Below are positions 56,501 through 64,000 of a DNA stretch of 64,000 bases, piece by piece; position 1 is the stretch's first letter; every line of letters begins with the position of its first letter. Source of the DNA: Ptiloglossa arizonensis (lineage: Eukaryota > Arthropoda > Insecta > Hymenoptera > Colletidae); assembly GCF_051014685.1 (NCBI RefSeq), contig NC_135058.1, positions 17,362,811 to 17,426,810 on the forward strand, in the 5' to 3' direction. The notes beneath the pieces are model-generated. The model saw nothing but the letters and a program-made list of their open reading frames with translations, was not told the origin of the DNA and did no database searches. A program made the translations under genes and the position numbers.

Positions 56501-58972
56501 CGTGCATTTTACGAATATCAAAGAATGAAAACAGACCTACGTACCTACCTACCTACCTATCTATCTACTCTTTCTTTCGTGGGAATCTATGTTTCTTTAA
56601 CGCGAGCAAAAAGAATACGATAAGACGGTATCGCTTCTCCGAAAGATTTCAAAGTTAAAGTGCCGATTATTAAAGATTTGTGTACAATTCTCTCGACGTT
56701 ATTCTACGCTTTTTCGATACAATTTCCGCCAATCTTGTCGAATTAACAACAACGTGGGATTGGTTCGGTATACAGATTGAACGATTACCTATACATCGAT
56801 CAACGACCAGATACAAGTAAAATGCATCGCGACGAATAACCGAGTCTCGTAAGATCGAATCTCTACGTACAGATGCAAAGTAACGTATCTTTGTATGTGT
56901 CGTTCGAGTGTGTTTGTTCATAGAAAATATCTTTGTAAACACGAGTCGTGTCTCGATGATTGTTCTTTCAGAACTAGAAGGTGGTGTGCCTTGCGTTTTC
57001 TATCGCATCGAACGGACATAGTTTTCCCAAAGGAAAAGTTATTCCTTTCCCGGGACTTGTACGTTACCTTGATTTCTTACCTTGTCGTTGTCGTCGTCGT
57101 CGTCGTCATTGTTGTTGTTGTTGTTGTTGTTCTTTATCCACCTGCAAAGATTTACGAAGCCGTAAACGTGTTGCAACTGGATCGCAACAAAATTTTGTAT
57201 TTTCTTATCGATGCCATGAAATTAAAGAACAATTTACAACAGCCTCGTCCAAAGTCACTTTAAAGCAATCCGAAGAAGCAGAATTAAAATCGAAATACGA
57301 TTTCGCTTCGTATCGTATCCGAAACGATCGATCGTTGCTCGTACAAGGAATCGTTTCACCGAACGAGTTACTTCGAACGAATCCGTTTCGCAAAAATATA
57401 AAATTCGATTTCGAAAGCACAGAGTGTCCTTCGGATGACATTAAAAAACTAACGCGCGAAAAACTGTTCTTGCCGTCTACTTGTATTATAGATACTTCCT
57501 CGATAACGTGAACTTTTTCAACGAAGAATTGGCGATTTCGCGTACAACTGTCTACGTCTACGCGGAGTCGTTTCTACCGTTTCCTGTCTACTCTTTATCT
57601 TCGCCGAATACTCGGATTTAGCCGTGCCGTTGAACACTTTGCACGGATGACATCGATCTTTGTGGACATGCTTACAGGAAGATGGGGATCCTGCAACGCG
57701 TCTTGCCTAACGAAGCTCGGCATTAAGCGCAGAGAAGTCGAGTGTCGTGACCGTATAACGGAATTACTGTCCGATGATTGCAACCCCGGGAGAAGGCCAA
57801 TCGATACAAGACGCTGTTATCATAGGCGGCAGTGCGCGAACGATAAATCCGGTAATTACACACATATGTACGATATTTGCATATGTCAACGATGAACGTC
57901 ATTGGACAGAGATGCATGCGTGCGTGAATTTTAATGTACGCGCGAAACCTTTGACTGTTCATTATGTTTCGTACGTTTCGCGTGTATTTGGAGAACAACA
58001 ATGTCCGTGAACCGTTAGCCACGGTACTTGGCGTCCAACGAACCAATACTTTACAGTTAAAAGAAACTTTTAACTTTCGATTCTTAATATTCGTTTGCGT
58101 TCGAGGCCACGATACTTGCTTAGCTTGCCAGAAATGTCGGAACGATCGTTCGACGACCGAGTACGTTCGTTGTAACGAACAACGGGTGACAAACCCATGA
58201 ATTTATTATTACAGAATTTATATCTTTGCGAAACTATTCCCGTAAAAATCTTTGCGCGCTCGCCAGTTCGCGCTTCTCCGTCCATGAAAAGCATGGAGGC
58301 ACGGAGCCCCGGAACAACGGATGAAGTTTACCCCCTCGAATCTCCCGATCGATCGATCGATCGATCGATCGTTTTAACACCGACCTTAACCACCGGAAGC
58401 CTCGAGTCCTCTCGAGTCTCCCGAACCCTCCTAAATGGAGCGGATGCTCCCTCGTTTCTATTCTGTACGATCGAAACAAACTCAACCGACCGCCCAACCC
58501 CACTTTCGGGCGTACGATACCTCTTGCTATTTACGGGTATCTCTCGTACAAATAAGTTGGTATCGGGGACACGATACTTGAACGGTTGCTTGCGTAACAG
58601 ATTCATCGATTACATTCTACTTTGCAATTTTTCGTTCAATCGTGTTGGACTACAGTTCCACTTGTGTAACGCGTGACGTTAGACACCGTTTAGACGCTTT
58701 ACAGGGGTTTACTATATATTAAAAGACATCGCGTCTCGAGAAACCGTCTTGATCGTGCATCGTACCGGCCACTCGAAAAAATGCCCTCTATCCTCGTGGT
58801 AAGAAATATATTTGTTTCAGAGTGCAGAGACACAATCGTGCCGAACTCGATGTGCTCAACGTACACACGTATGTGCGAAGTATCATCGATCGTACAGGAG
58901 AAATGTTGCGCCACGTGCTCCAGAAAACGCAGACACGGCCGTCAGAATAGACGACACAGTCTTGGCGATTGA
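38238..58972 (+). CDS. ADAMTS-family secreted metalloprotease (gene 2), 15 exons found, 5' exon missing
   Basis: This is a second extracellular zinc endopeptidase of the ADAMTS family. Joining 38238-38572, 46953-47223, 50101-50354, 51189-51463, 51713-51859, 52264-52414, 52491-52580, 53511-53826, 54429-54556, 54652-54899, 55033-55150, 55378-55640, 55904-56421, 57678-57851 and 58821-58972 gives one open frame of 1145 residues, counted from the first full codon at 38240. Visible in order: propeptide with CG cysteine switch, furin-type site QRSKR, catalytic domain with HELGHNFGMYHD (373-384) and Met-turn M401, disintegrin-like region, TSP1, Cys-rich, spacer, at least four TSP1-type repeats, and a six-Cys PLAC domain ending at TGA. 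The signal-peptide exon was not firmly found. The layout resembles PLAC-bearing vertebrate ADAMTS proteins; I cannot name the orthologue. Confidence 0.87.
39879..39911. repeat. 8-bp tandem repeat GAGAACGC, 4 copies
   Basis: Perfect copies lie in the long gene 2 intron. Confidence 0.9.
41776..41836. repeat. 10-bp tandem repeat TCGCGCCGCC, about 6 copies
   Basis: The first copies read TCGCGCCGCG or are shortened; the later ones are perfect. Confidence 0.9.
42273..42308. repeat. 8-bp tandem repeat GCGTTATC, 4 copies
   Basis: Three perfect copies are followed by a GCGTTGTC variant. Confidence 0.88.
43966..44014. repeat. 10-bp tandem repeat GTTGGCCACC, about 5 diverged copies
   Basis: Copies differ at single positions (GTTAGCCACC, GTTGACCACC, GTTGGCCATC), so this array is older than most others here. 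Confidence 0.88.
45034..45097. repeat. (GAGAC)n pentanucleotide array, about 13 copies
   Basis: The array is perfect over more than 60 bp. Confidence 0.96.
45308..45337. repeat. (CACCG)n pentanucleotide array
   Basis: About six tandem copies are present. Confidence 0.9.
46760..46794. repeat. GGGCGC hexanucleotide array
   Basis: GGGGGC and GGGCGC units run in tandem, about 160 bp before the second propeptide exon of gene 2. Confidence 0.88.
46953..47223 (+). CDS. ADAMTS gene 2, propeptide exon with cysteine switch
   Basis: The exon starts [16 protein letters not shown], which aligns with AGYVETDRGRYFVEP of gene 1. It ends in a strongly basic run and NCGTR, the cysteine-switch position. The acceptor is TGTTTCAG and the donor is G/GTGAGA (phase 1). 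It is about 35 residues longer than its gene 1 partner. Confidence 0.9.
47242..47333. repeat. (GTTCTC)n hexanucleotide array, about 15 copies
   Basis: It starts only about 19 bp after the donor of the second propeptide exon, so it is the first feature of that intron. The sense strand is pyrimidine-rich. Confidence 0.96.
47671..47728. repeat. 8-bp compound repeat ATCGTAAA / ATCGTACA
   Basis: Three copies of one variant are followed by about four of the other. Confidence 0.92.
48862..48939. repeat. 7-bp tandem repeat GTTTCTC, about 11 copies
   Basis: Near-perfect copies are present, with one GTCTCTC unit near the start. Confidence 0.95.
49521..49567. repeat. (GAAC)n tetranucleotide array
   Basis: About eleven perfect units are present, the same unit as in intron 1 of gene 1. 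Confidence 0.95.
50101..50354 (+). CDS. ADAMTS gene 2, propeptide end, furin site and catalytic start
   Basis: The exon encodes a basic linker with RWQRSKRS, a canonical furin-type site, then [17 protein letters not shown] and [15 protein letters not shown], the start of the reprolysin domain. The donor is GAA/GTACGT (phase 0). The acceptor TTCAAG at 50099-50100 is the only nearby AG giving the needed phase, and it is less certain than the rest. Confidence 0.83.
51189..51463 (+). CDS. ADAMTS gene 2, catalytic domain with HELGH
   Basis: The exon encodes [48 protein letters not shown] and THELGH. It covers exons 5 and 6 of gene 1 without the intron between them. The acceptor is TCTTTCAG and the donor is AA/GTGAGC (phase 2). 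Confidence 0.93.
51713..51859 (+). CDS. ADAMTS gene 2, catalytic domain end with third zinc His and Met-turn
   Basis: One leading base completes Asn, then FGMYHD finishes the zinc motif. HVMTPTF is the Met-turn and [14 protein letters not shown] closes the domain. The acceptor is AATTCCAG and the donor is GA/GTAAGC (phase 2). Confidence 0.93.
52264..52414 (+). CDS. ADAMTS gene 2, disintegrin-like region, first half
   Basis: The exon encodes [11 protein letters not shown] and [18 protein letters not shown]. The acceptor is CTTTCAG with one leading base, and the donor is GAG/GTGACC (phase 0), the same phases as exon 8 of gene 1. Confidence 0.9.
52491..52580 (+). CDS. ADAMTS gene 2, disintegrin-like region, second half
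   Basis: The exon encodes [19 protein letters not shown] and PGTHCGKHM. The acceptor is TTCGCAG and the donor is ATG/GTATAA, both phase 0. Confidence 0.9.
52691..52726. repeat. 9-bp repeat TTTCGCCCT-like array
   Basis: About four copies of a 9-bp unit, TTTCGCCCT in one register, lie in the gene 2 intron after the disintegrin-like exon. Confidence 0.85.
52944..53128. repeat. GAA-rich trinucleotide array in gene 2 intron, about 180 bp
   Basis: The tract is mostly (GAA)n on the sense strand with GGA and AAA interruptions. Long purine tracts of this type can form triplexes. Confidence 0.95.
53511..53826 (+). CDS. ADAMTS gene 2, first TSP1 repeat and start of Cys-rich domain
   Basis: The exon encodes WCQNQEC, then [30 protein letters not shown] and [12 protein letters not shown]. 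It fuses what are exons 10 and 11 in gene 1. The acceptor is TCGCAG and the donor is A/GTAAGA (phase 1). Confidence 0.92.
54210..54360. repeat. (ACAT)n tetranucleotide array, about 30 copies, with ACGT variants
   Basis: About 120 bp of perfect ACAT is followed by an ACGT/ACAT mixed tail. It makes up a quarter of the 602-bp intron before the Cys-rich exon of gene 2. Confidence 0.97.
54429..54556 (+). CDS. ADAMTS gene 2, Cys-rich domain
   Basis: The exon encodes [13 protein letters not shown], then [18 protein letters not shown], matching DPCELYC and DMCIGGACR of gene 1. The acceptor is TTGAAG with two leading bases; the pyrimidine tract is poor. The donor is CGA/GTTAGT (phase 0). Confidence 0.87.
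54652..54899 (+). CDS. ADAMTS gene 2, end of Cys-rich domain and start of spacer
   Basis: The exon encodes [26 protein letters not shown] and [17 protein letters not shown]. It is uninterrupted at the position where gene 1 has its doubtful intron and Lys-Pro repeat. The acceptor is ACCGTAG and the donor is CG/GTAAGT (phase 2). Confidence 0.92.
55033..55150 (+). CDS. ADAMTS gene 2, spacer
   Basis: The exon encodes [19 protein letters not shown] and [12 protein letters not shown]. The acceptor is CGGACAG with one leading base, and the donor is TAC/GTACGT (phase 0), as in exon 14 of gene 1. Confidence 0.9.
55378..55640 (+). CDS. ADAMTS gene 2, end of spacer and second TSP1 repeat
   Basis: The exon encodes a spacer strand, then [18 protein letters not shown] and the closing CNPNPCPAR. 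It joins what are exons 15 and 16 in gene 1. The acceptor is GCTTCAG and the donor is AG/GTAAAA (phase 2). Confidence 0.92.
55671..55711. repeat. (GGTAC)n pentanucleotide array
   Basis: About eight perfect copies follow the TSP1 exon by 30 bp. Each unit contains a GT that could act as a cryptic donor. Confidence 0.93.
55904..56421 (+). CDS. ADAMTS gene 2, third and fourth TSP1 repeats with acidic linker
   Basis: The exon opens [16 protein letters not shown], a TSP1 repeat, runs through an acidic Asp/Glu-rich linker of about 90 residues, and reaches [20 protein letters not shown], a degenerate TSP1 repeat. The acceptor is AATTCAG with one leading base, and the donor is G/GTAAGT (phase 1). Confidence 0.9.
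56422..57677 (+). other. intron of ADAMTS gene 2, 1.26 kb
   Basis: No further exon is recognised. A frame opens after the acceptor-like TTTCTTTCAG near 56971, but it hits a stop at once in the frame demanded by the previous exon. (GTC/GTT)n triplets lie at 57084-57130. Confidence 0.65.
57084..57130. repeat. (GTC)n-(GTT)n trinucleotide array
   Basis: GTC triplets pass into GTT triplets within the gene 2 intron. Confidence 0.88.
57678..57851 (+). CDS. ADAMTS gene 2, last TSP1-type repeat
   Basis: The exon encodes [20 protein letters not shown], with CNPGRRP and CYHRRQC, a TSP1-like Cys pattern. The acceptor is CTTACAG with two leading bases, and the donor is G/GTAATT (phase 1). Confidence 0.87.
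57852..58820 (+). other. last intron of ADAMTS gene 2
   Basis: Nothing coding is recognised. It contains a (GATC)n run near 58346-58372 and ends in TTGTTTCAG. Confidence 0.7.
58346..58372. repeat. (GATC)n run
   Basis: About six tandem, self-complementary GATC units are present. Confidence 0.88.
58821..58972 (+). CDS. ADAMTS gene 2, PLAC domain and stop
   Basis: Two leading bases complete Glu, then [18 protein letters not shown] and EKCCATC give the six-cysteine PLAC (protease and lacunin) pattern. A basic tail follows and TGA stops at 58970-58972. PLAC domains occur at the C-terminus of several ADAMTS and ADAMTS-like proteins. Confidence 0.9.
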
Positions 58973-59184
58973 CCGGCTGTCGGATACACTACCTGGACCA
59001 ACGAATTTCAAGATTCGCCTATCGCGAAAGAAACGCTCGCTTCGTGAAACGCGAACTCTCCCAGTTGTGTATTTCTTTCACCGATTTTCCATGCACCGAA
59101 CAGACGAGTTTGTCACGTGTTAAGTACTTGACAAAAATACTCTCAGTACGGTTAATTTCCCCAACTATTGCGTCGAACTTTGCA

Positions 59185-59190
59185 AATAAA
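59185..59190 (+). promoter_or_regulatory. putative polyadenylation signal of ADAMTS gene 2
   Basis: AATAAA lies about 213 bases after the stop codon of gene 2, at the edge of the AT-rich zone. Confidence 0.5.
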
Positions 59191-60219
59191 AGTATCTGAA
59201 TTCCGTCCGTCTACATACTTTTTTGTTTTTCAAATTACATTACCGAACGATCTAAGAAAAACTACAGATACATTTCGATGTTCCAACGCAAACTGATATT
59301 AAAAGATTATATTTACAATTATAAATTATCTAAAATTGATCCGGACTTTTAGTTACTATTGAGGAATTGTATGTGTAAATTAATTACTTTAACGTTGCAG
59401 ATAAATTGAGAAATTTGTAATTCTTGCAATTCCAGTAATTCTAACACGGTGCAAATACAGAAATTACAATGAATAAATGTTTGTGTACAGAAACTCATAT
59501 TTTTCAATTAAATAACATTGATGAACGTTAAATTTGCATCTAAATTTTCGTGTTACTTTACTACTGTTTATACGTATCTACTTTTATAACAACCGGTATA
59601 TTTTACGTTTTTATGGTACTATTTTTTTGTACAATCGTAAATGTAAGACTGCAATTGTTTGCGTAATAAATTTATGCAAAGTGCATCCGATAAAAATTAC
59701 ATTACATTTTCTAATAATCGTTAATTCCGACAATAATAATACATTCGGCTTTCCAGATGTTTTCCTAGCACGTGTACAACATAAACGTACGATGTGTCTA
59801 AAAGAATTTACGCAACAAGATACGTGTTATTAACTTTATTTAATCCGATATACACCGCGTTCGGATTTTACATTCTTACGCACTTGGTTTACGACTATTG
59901 GTTCTCTTCGTTTATTGTATTGTTGTACACTCTTATTTTGCACGTGATGTACATCGGCACTATCATAATTCCTGTGTACAGTACTGCTCCGTGTATCATT
60001 TTTTCCTGCAACCAAATAGAGCTAATGTCAATAATTGCCTATTACCGTCGATCCAATAGTTCAACGCCCGATACATCTGATTATTAGACCATAGATTTTA
60101 TACGTTTATAGCATACACGAATATGAAAAACGTATATACGTACTAATTTATAAAATACTTTCTTTGTACATTTTCTATATGTTTTACGTTTTAACATCTA
60201 TAAATGCGTAAAGTCTGTA

Positions 60220-60220
60220 G

Positions 60221-60248
<28 letters not shown>
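60220..60248. repeat. (TA)n microsatellite
   Basis: About fourteen TA units are present in the AT-rich zone. Confidence 0.93.
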
Positions 60249-60254
<6 letters not shown>

Positions 60255-60367
60255 CATATACTTTTTCATAAAACTTTAAACTATGATAATTCACGGAAAA
60301 ATAAATTTTATTAATTTGAATAAGCTCTAACTGATTCGTTGGCCCTTTTGCCAATGAGGTGCGTGTA

Positions 60368-60404
60368 GGCATGCGCGCGCGCGTGCGTGTGTGTGTATGT
60401 GTGT
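60368..60404. repeat. (GC)n-(GT)n compound dinucleotide repeat
   Basis: GCGCGC passes into GTGTGT with single interruptions. Alternating purine-pyrimidine tracts of this kind can adopt Z-DNA. Confidence 0.85.
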
Positions 60405-63056
60405 AATATAAAAATCTGTAGTTTCGAAAGTAAGAAATTGTTCAAGGACGTATGTAACACCCGTCGTTGTCGTTAAATGTTTGCTCTGTTAAACAGTGGA
60501 CAAAATGCTTGGTAATGTTAGAATTGATTGATGTAAAGTCTAGCGAAAACAGTGGATAAAAAAATCTCTTACTTTGGGCAAGGTGGTTACCAACCATTGT
60601 GTGTATAATTTGCAATTTGTTCGATATCGCCAAAGTTTTTGTGAATTTGTCGAATACAAACAAATTCATTCTGTACAATGTTTCTCTGGATTTATACTTT
60701 TGCTTAGTTTTGGAAATAAATAATATATTACACCAACTGCGCAATATTATTTCTCGTACAGCGATTCGTCATTGATACGCGTTTTACTACTTGGTATATA
60801 TTGATCCTTCGTGCGAATCGTCGATAATTGTTATAAGCTACCCGTCGAACGACGCGCTGTATATATTCTTCGAATTGCTTTCTGCAAAATCTATTCATCG
60901 AACTTTCTTAGTCCTCCGTTAGATTTTAAACGCTATTCAGATATCTCTGCTATTAAGTTTGCCATGTTTTGGATTCAATTAAAGCCTTTAATTTATTGTT
61001 ATCCACGGTTTCTTTGCATCACTCGTGCGATTCACCCTGAAGATTCGTTCCTCCTAATCAAAATTTAAAATTAAGACAACATCGAGTTGTCCCTTTATTG
61101 TCTCAAACTTCCTCAAATGTCGCATTAACGTTGTAATTTGATAAAAAAGATTACTCAATTCTGTTTCTGATTCATTATACGTACACTTTAAATTATTTGA
61201 AAAAGTTAAACCTTAAATAAATTTCATTAATAAAACAAATGGTACCTTTCAACCAGTTTGCTATAAGGTTTGATTTAAATCACAACTAATAACATCTGCT
61301 GATCATTTTTATTTACAATAACATAATCAAACATGCCCTTTCTAGATTTTTATTTATATCGTATCACCACCTTGTTACGTAACTACGTTAAATGAGTACA
61401 ATACTTACAGCGAACGATATTTTAACTCTAGGTGGTGTGGAAACGATTGTCCTATGTTGATTTCCGATATACTTCGCTAATTGCGCACTTTTTCTAGTTA
61501 TATTTTGAATCGCGTACATGTTCTATCCCTTTGTACAATACCAAGCTCAGAGGAACCACGATAACCCCGATAATCGATCTCTCTACTAGGAATGCGGTAA
61601 ACGAATGCGACACTCCGTGGACGTAGACAGGAAAGTCGAAGGAATTTTAAGAATAATCGTTAGAATCGTACGTCACTGAATAAACTATATATTTATATAG
61701 TATGTATTCAGGGAATAGCCTTCTACCAAATAACACTACTGCTCTCGCGTAATTTTGTTCGGTATCACTTTTAATACCAGATTATACTACATTTACTTAT
61801 TATTATTTTGCCTATATACAATATACTTACAAGTAACGATTATCAAACAATGGAGTAAATTTATACTCAAATACTTTTCTTTTTGCATCATAATTGATCT
61901 ATTTAAGACACTTATGAGAACGCATATCGTAATTAGAAAATTAAACGTATTTAAATTCTCAAATAGAAAATGAGTTTTCAAAAAAACGTTAATGCCACCG
62001 GCTCAGAATTGGGCACATTTTCATTTAAATACCGAATAACACTTTATCTAGATAACATTTTATTCGTGAATCACGAATAAACTTTTATTCGAATAAAAAG
62101 ATTTTTCATCTAAATAATTACATAGATATTTATTCAAAACTTATTCGAATAAAGCCTAACTCCACGTAAGGTGTAATATCTATTTAATATCTTGTCTATG
62201 TATTATGCTCGCAAAAACTATAAAATTGCACAGTTAGGTAAGTCGCATATCTGAATAGATAGATAACGAAGGCGATAGTTTATGGTGTTGGTCACAGGTG
62301 AAGGAACATTTTAAAAAACCAACACTTTAACGCGTGTATAGTCAAACGAGGGGGTTAATTGAGTTACGATTAGTGTTAATAATTGGAAATTTCTTTTTAT
62401 AAATAACTCATTATTTAATCCTGTTCCGTTGCTTCAATTAATCGATGAGTAAATACCTCATTTTTATACTTTCTTACTTCATACTTGTAAAATCATTTTT
62501 ACCTTACCCGATGATACAAAGATTCGTTTAAATCAAATAAAATGAGTCATAATGTAAAAAAATATATATTTATACATATACAGAAACACACTCCTTGCTA
62601 AGTACACATTTTCGTTCAACGAATAATATGTGTTCATATACGCATACATACATTCACCCATATGTACATACATACGTGCGAGCTTTTACATTTATATACA
62701 AATTGTCGTCTAAGTTTTTAGAATTCAACATTGAACAATTATTTTGTCAACCATGGTAAACCATTACGGTATATCCTAGTTTTGTCTCACTCGGAACGAA
62801 TATTTTCATTTCTTAAATATTTCTAAAAAAGTCTTCCATGCTTGGTTCGCGACAAATACTCGAAGCTAAGAATAAATAGAAATCTATGTTGTATACGTCG
62901 AAGTAGCGATGTAAAACTCGTAACGCGTTAGTTGTCATTTAATGAATTTTCATAAATCACTCAACATCGAATATACAACGAATATTGACATTCGCGTATA
63001 CGGGTCCACCTTTACTGACAACTATATAATAAATAAACCAATAAATTATTCTATTT

Positions 63057-63248
63057 TCATTCAATAGGTATTGCCCACGGATGATCCGGTATAACACCGT
63101 ACTGTATGTCTGTTAAATGTTGTAGAAACTTTTTATAAACAGGCTCCGAATGTTTCAACGTTGGTATGTGTAACGGTCGACCAAGAAATTCAATGTACGA
63201 TATGGGACTGATTACACAGGCTGTTCCCGATCCGAATAGTTCCAACAA
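63057..63248 (-). CDS. Bcat: BCAT, last exon
   Basis: The exon starts [15 protein letters not shown] after the acceptor CACTGTAG (phase 0) and ends LTDIQYG, then PWAIPIE and TGA. Confidence 0.93.
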   Translation of the reverse strand: MLELFGSGTACVISPISYIEFLGRPLHIPTLKHSEPVYKKFLQHLTDIQYGVIPDHPWAIPIE

Positions 63249-63958
63249 CTACAGTGAAATAACACTTGGAGTAGAATTTTGTAAGACTGTTTAAAAGATA
63301 TATAATAAAAAGCAAACGATCTTACTCTATTTTCTAAAAGTAATTGACAAACTTCGTCCATACAGAATGTTCGTTCTGTGACTTTGAATTGATTCCACTC
63401 TCTAGCCATCTCTAAAATAGAATTTCTTGTCACCCCAGGAAGGATTAAACCATTCGATAAAGGCGGTGTTATTAATTCTTTCTCTAAAAATTGTAAACTA
63501 AATATTTACAAGAACCGAAGACACCACCAGTGACATAACTAGAACATACGCCAGTATCTCTAGTGGTATATACGAAACTGCATATTTCTAAATAATTTTA
63601 AATTAAGCGGAAAACCCAGTTAATCTGAGTAAATTGAAACCCGCTTACCTCCATCGTCGTTTATGTGGAACATAAAAATATTCATAGTCCCAACTTCGGT
63701 TACTTCGTTATTTTCTCCATAAAGCCACAGCACTTGATGCAAACCTCTTTCTATTGCTTCTCTTTGCACATAAATAGTGGGACCATAATTACTACCTACT
63801 TTGTAGTTACCGCAACCACCTGGCCATGCTCTTGTGTATCGAGGATCTGCTAGTAAAGAGACACCATTGTGTTCATCTGTTTTCTTAAAGTAGGAACCCA
63901 CAGGTGATAAAATAACATATAGTAAAGCAGACTCTGAGGACGCCACTCCGAGCGTCGG
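63057..63958 (-). CDS. Bcat: branched-chain amino acid aminotransferase, C-terminal three exons (partial)
   Basis: This PLP enzyme swaps the amino group between leucine, isoleucine or valine and 2-oxoglutarate. Exons 63958-63649, 63483-63326 and 63248-63057 join in frame to 219 residues ending at TGA. Visible motifs: [35 protein letters not shown] with the PLP-binding Lys (codon 63802-63800), [46 protein letters not shown] and LTDIQYG. The animal CXXC redox motif is reduced to CVIS. The 5' exons lie beyond the window edge. The gene is convergent with ADAMTS gene 2. Confidence 0.94.
63326..63483 (-). CDS. Bcat: BCAT, penultimate exon
   Basis: The exon encodes [20 protein letters not shown] and [12 protein letters not shown]. 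The acceptor is TTTTTAG with two leading bases, and the donor is AGA/GTAAGA (phase 0). Confidence 0.93.
63649..63958 (-). CDS. Bcat: BCAT, exon with PLP-lysine
   Basis: The acceptor TTATTTAG precedes [10 protein letters not shown]. The exon carries the catalytic NYKVGSNYG block and EVGTMN, and ends at the donor G/GTAAGC (phase 1). Confidence 0.93.
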
Positions 63959-64000
63959 CTAAATAAAAAGAAAAAATTAAAGTTATGCACTAAACGTTTT

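Larger units (their letters stand above)
59191..63056. other. AT-rich intergenic region between convergent ADAMTS gene 2 and BCAT
   Basis: The sequence is AT-rich and almost free of the CpG-containing repeats seen before 59 kb. Open frames at 59534-59833 and 59794-60087 encode hydrophobic, low-complexity peptides expected from T-rich DNA. They have no exon support. Part of it may be the 3' UTR of the minus-strand aminotransferase gene. Confidence 0.6.

Noticed and set aside
56971..57511. Possible extra exon of ADAMTS gene 2 after TTTCTTTCAG
   Set aside because: In the phase left by the previous exon the frame stops almost at once. The other frames contain a (GTC)n-(GTT)n array and no TSP1 cysteines.
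59534..60087. Two hydrophobic plus-strand frames that look like membrane proteins
   Set aside because: T-rich DNA produces Phe, Leu, Ile and Tyr runs by chance. There are no flanking splice sites that fit, no conserved motif and no better frame than the neighbours.

Overview
The window looks like arthropod nuclear DNA, most likely from a hymenopteran such as a bee. Three things suggest this. It holds multi-exon ADAMTS genes with GT-AG introns. It has a very CpG-rich sequence full of short tandem repeats. It also carries an interstitial copy of the 11-bp telomere-type unit TTAGGTCTGGG, which I recall being reported for Hymenoptera. No bacterial genes, CRISPR array, rRNA, tRNA or transposon could be supported.

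Layout. Positions 1-10842 are CpG-rich, repeat-laden flank with no recognisable gene. Positions 10934-17976 (minus strand) hold a complete secreted metalloprotease gene, ADAMTS gene 1. Its 18 coding exons join in one consistent frame to 1144 residues: signal peptide, propeptide, reprolysin catalytic domain, disintegrin-like region, TSP1, Cys-rich and spacer regions, two more TSP1 repeats and a long unusual tail. Positions about 18-38.2 kb are a gene-free spacer with dense microsatellites. Positions 38238-58972 (plus strand) hold a second, divergently oriented paralogue, ADAMTS gene 2. Fifteen coding exons were found, giving 1145 residues from the first full codon found to the stop. It ends in several TSP1 repeats and a PLAC domain; its signal-peptide exon was not firmly found, but two weak candidates lie near 33.5-33.9 kb. 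From about 59.1 kb the sequence turns abruptly AT-rich and repeat-poor. Positions 63057-63958 (minus strand) hold the last three exons of a branched-chain amino acid aminotransferase, whose 5' part lies beyond the window.

The two ADAMTS genes share the order of domains and most intron positions and phases, so they look like an old inverted duplication transcribed away from each other. Both keep the complete zinc-binding motif and Met-turn, so both should be active extracellular proteases. They differ in the propeptide cleavage site (canonical furin site only in gene 2) and in the C-terminus (PLAC only in gene 2). The aminotransferase is an unrelated metabolic neighbour.

Exon borders were set by eye, from GT/AG signals, reading-frame closure and family homology. 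No search or transcript data were available.
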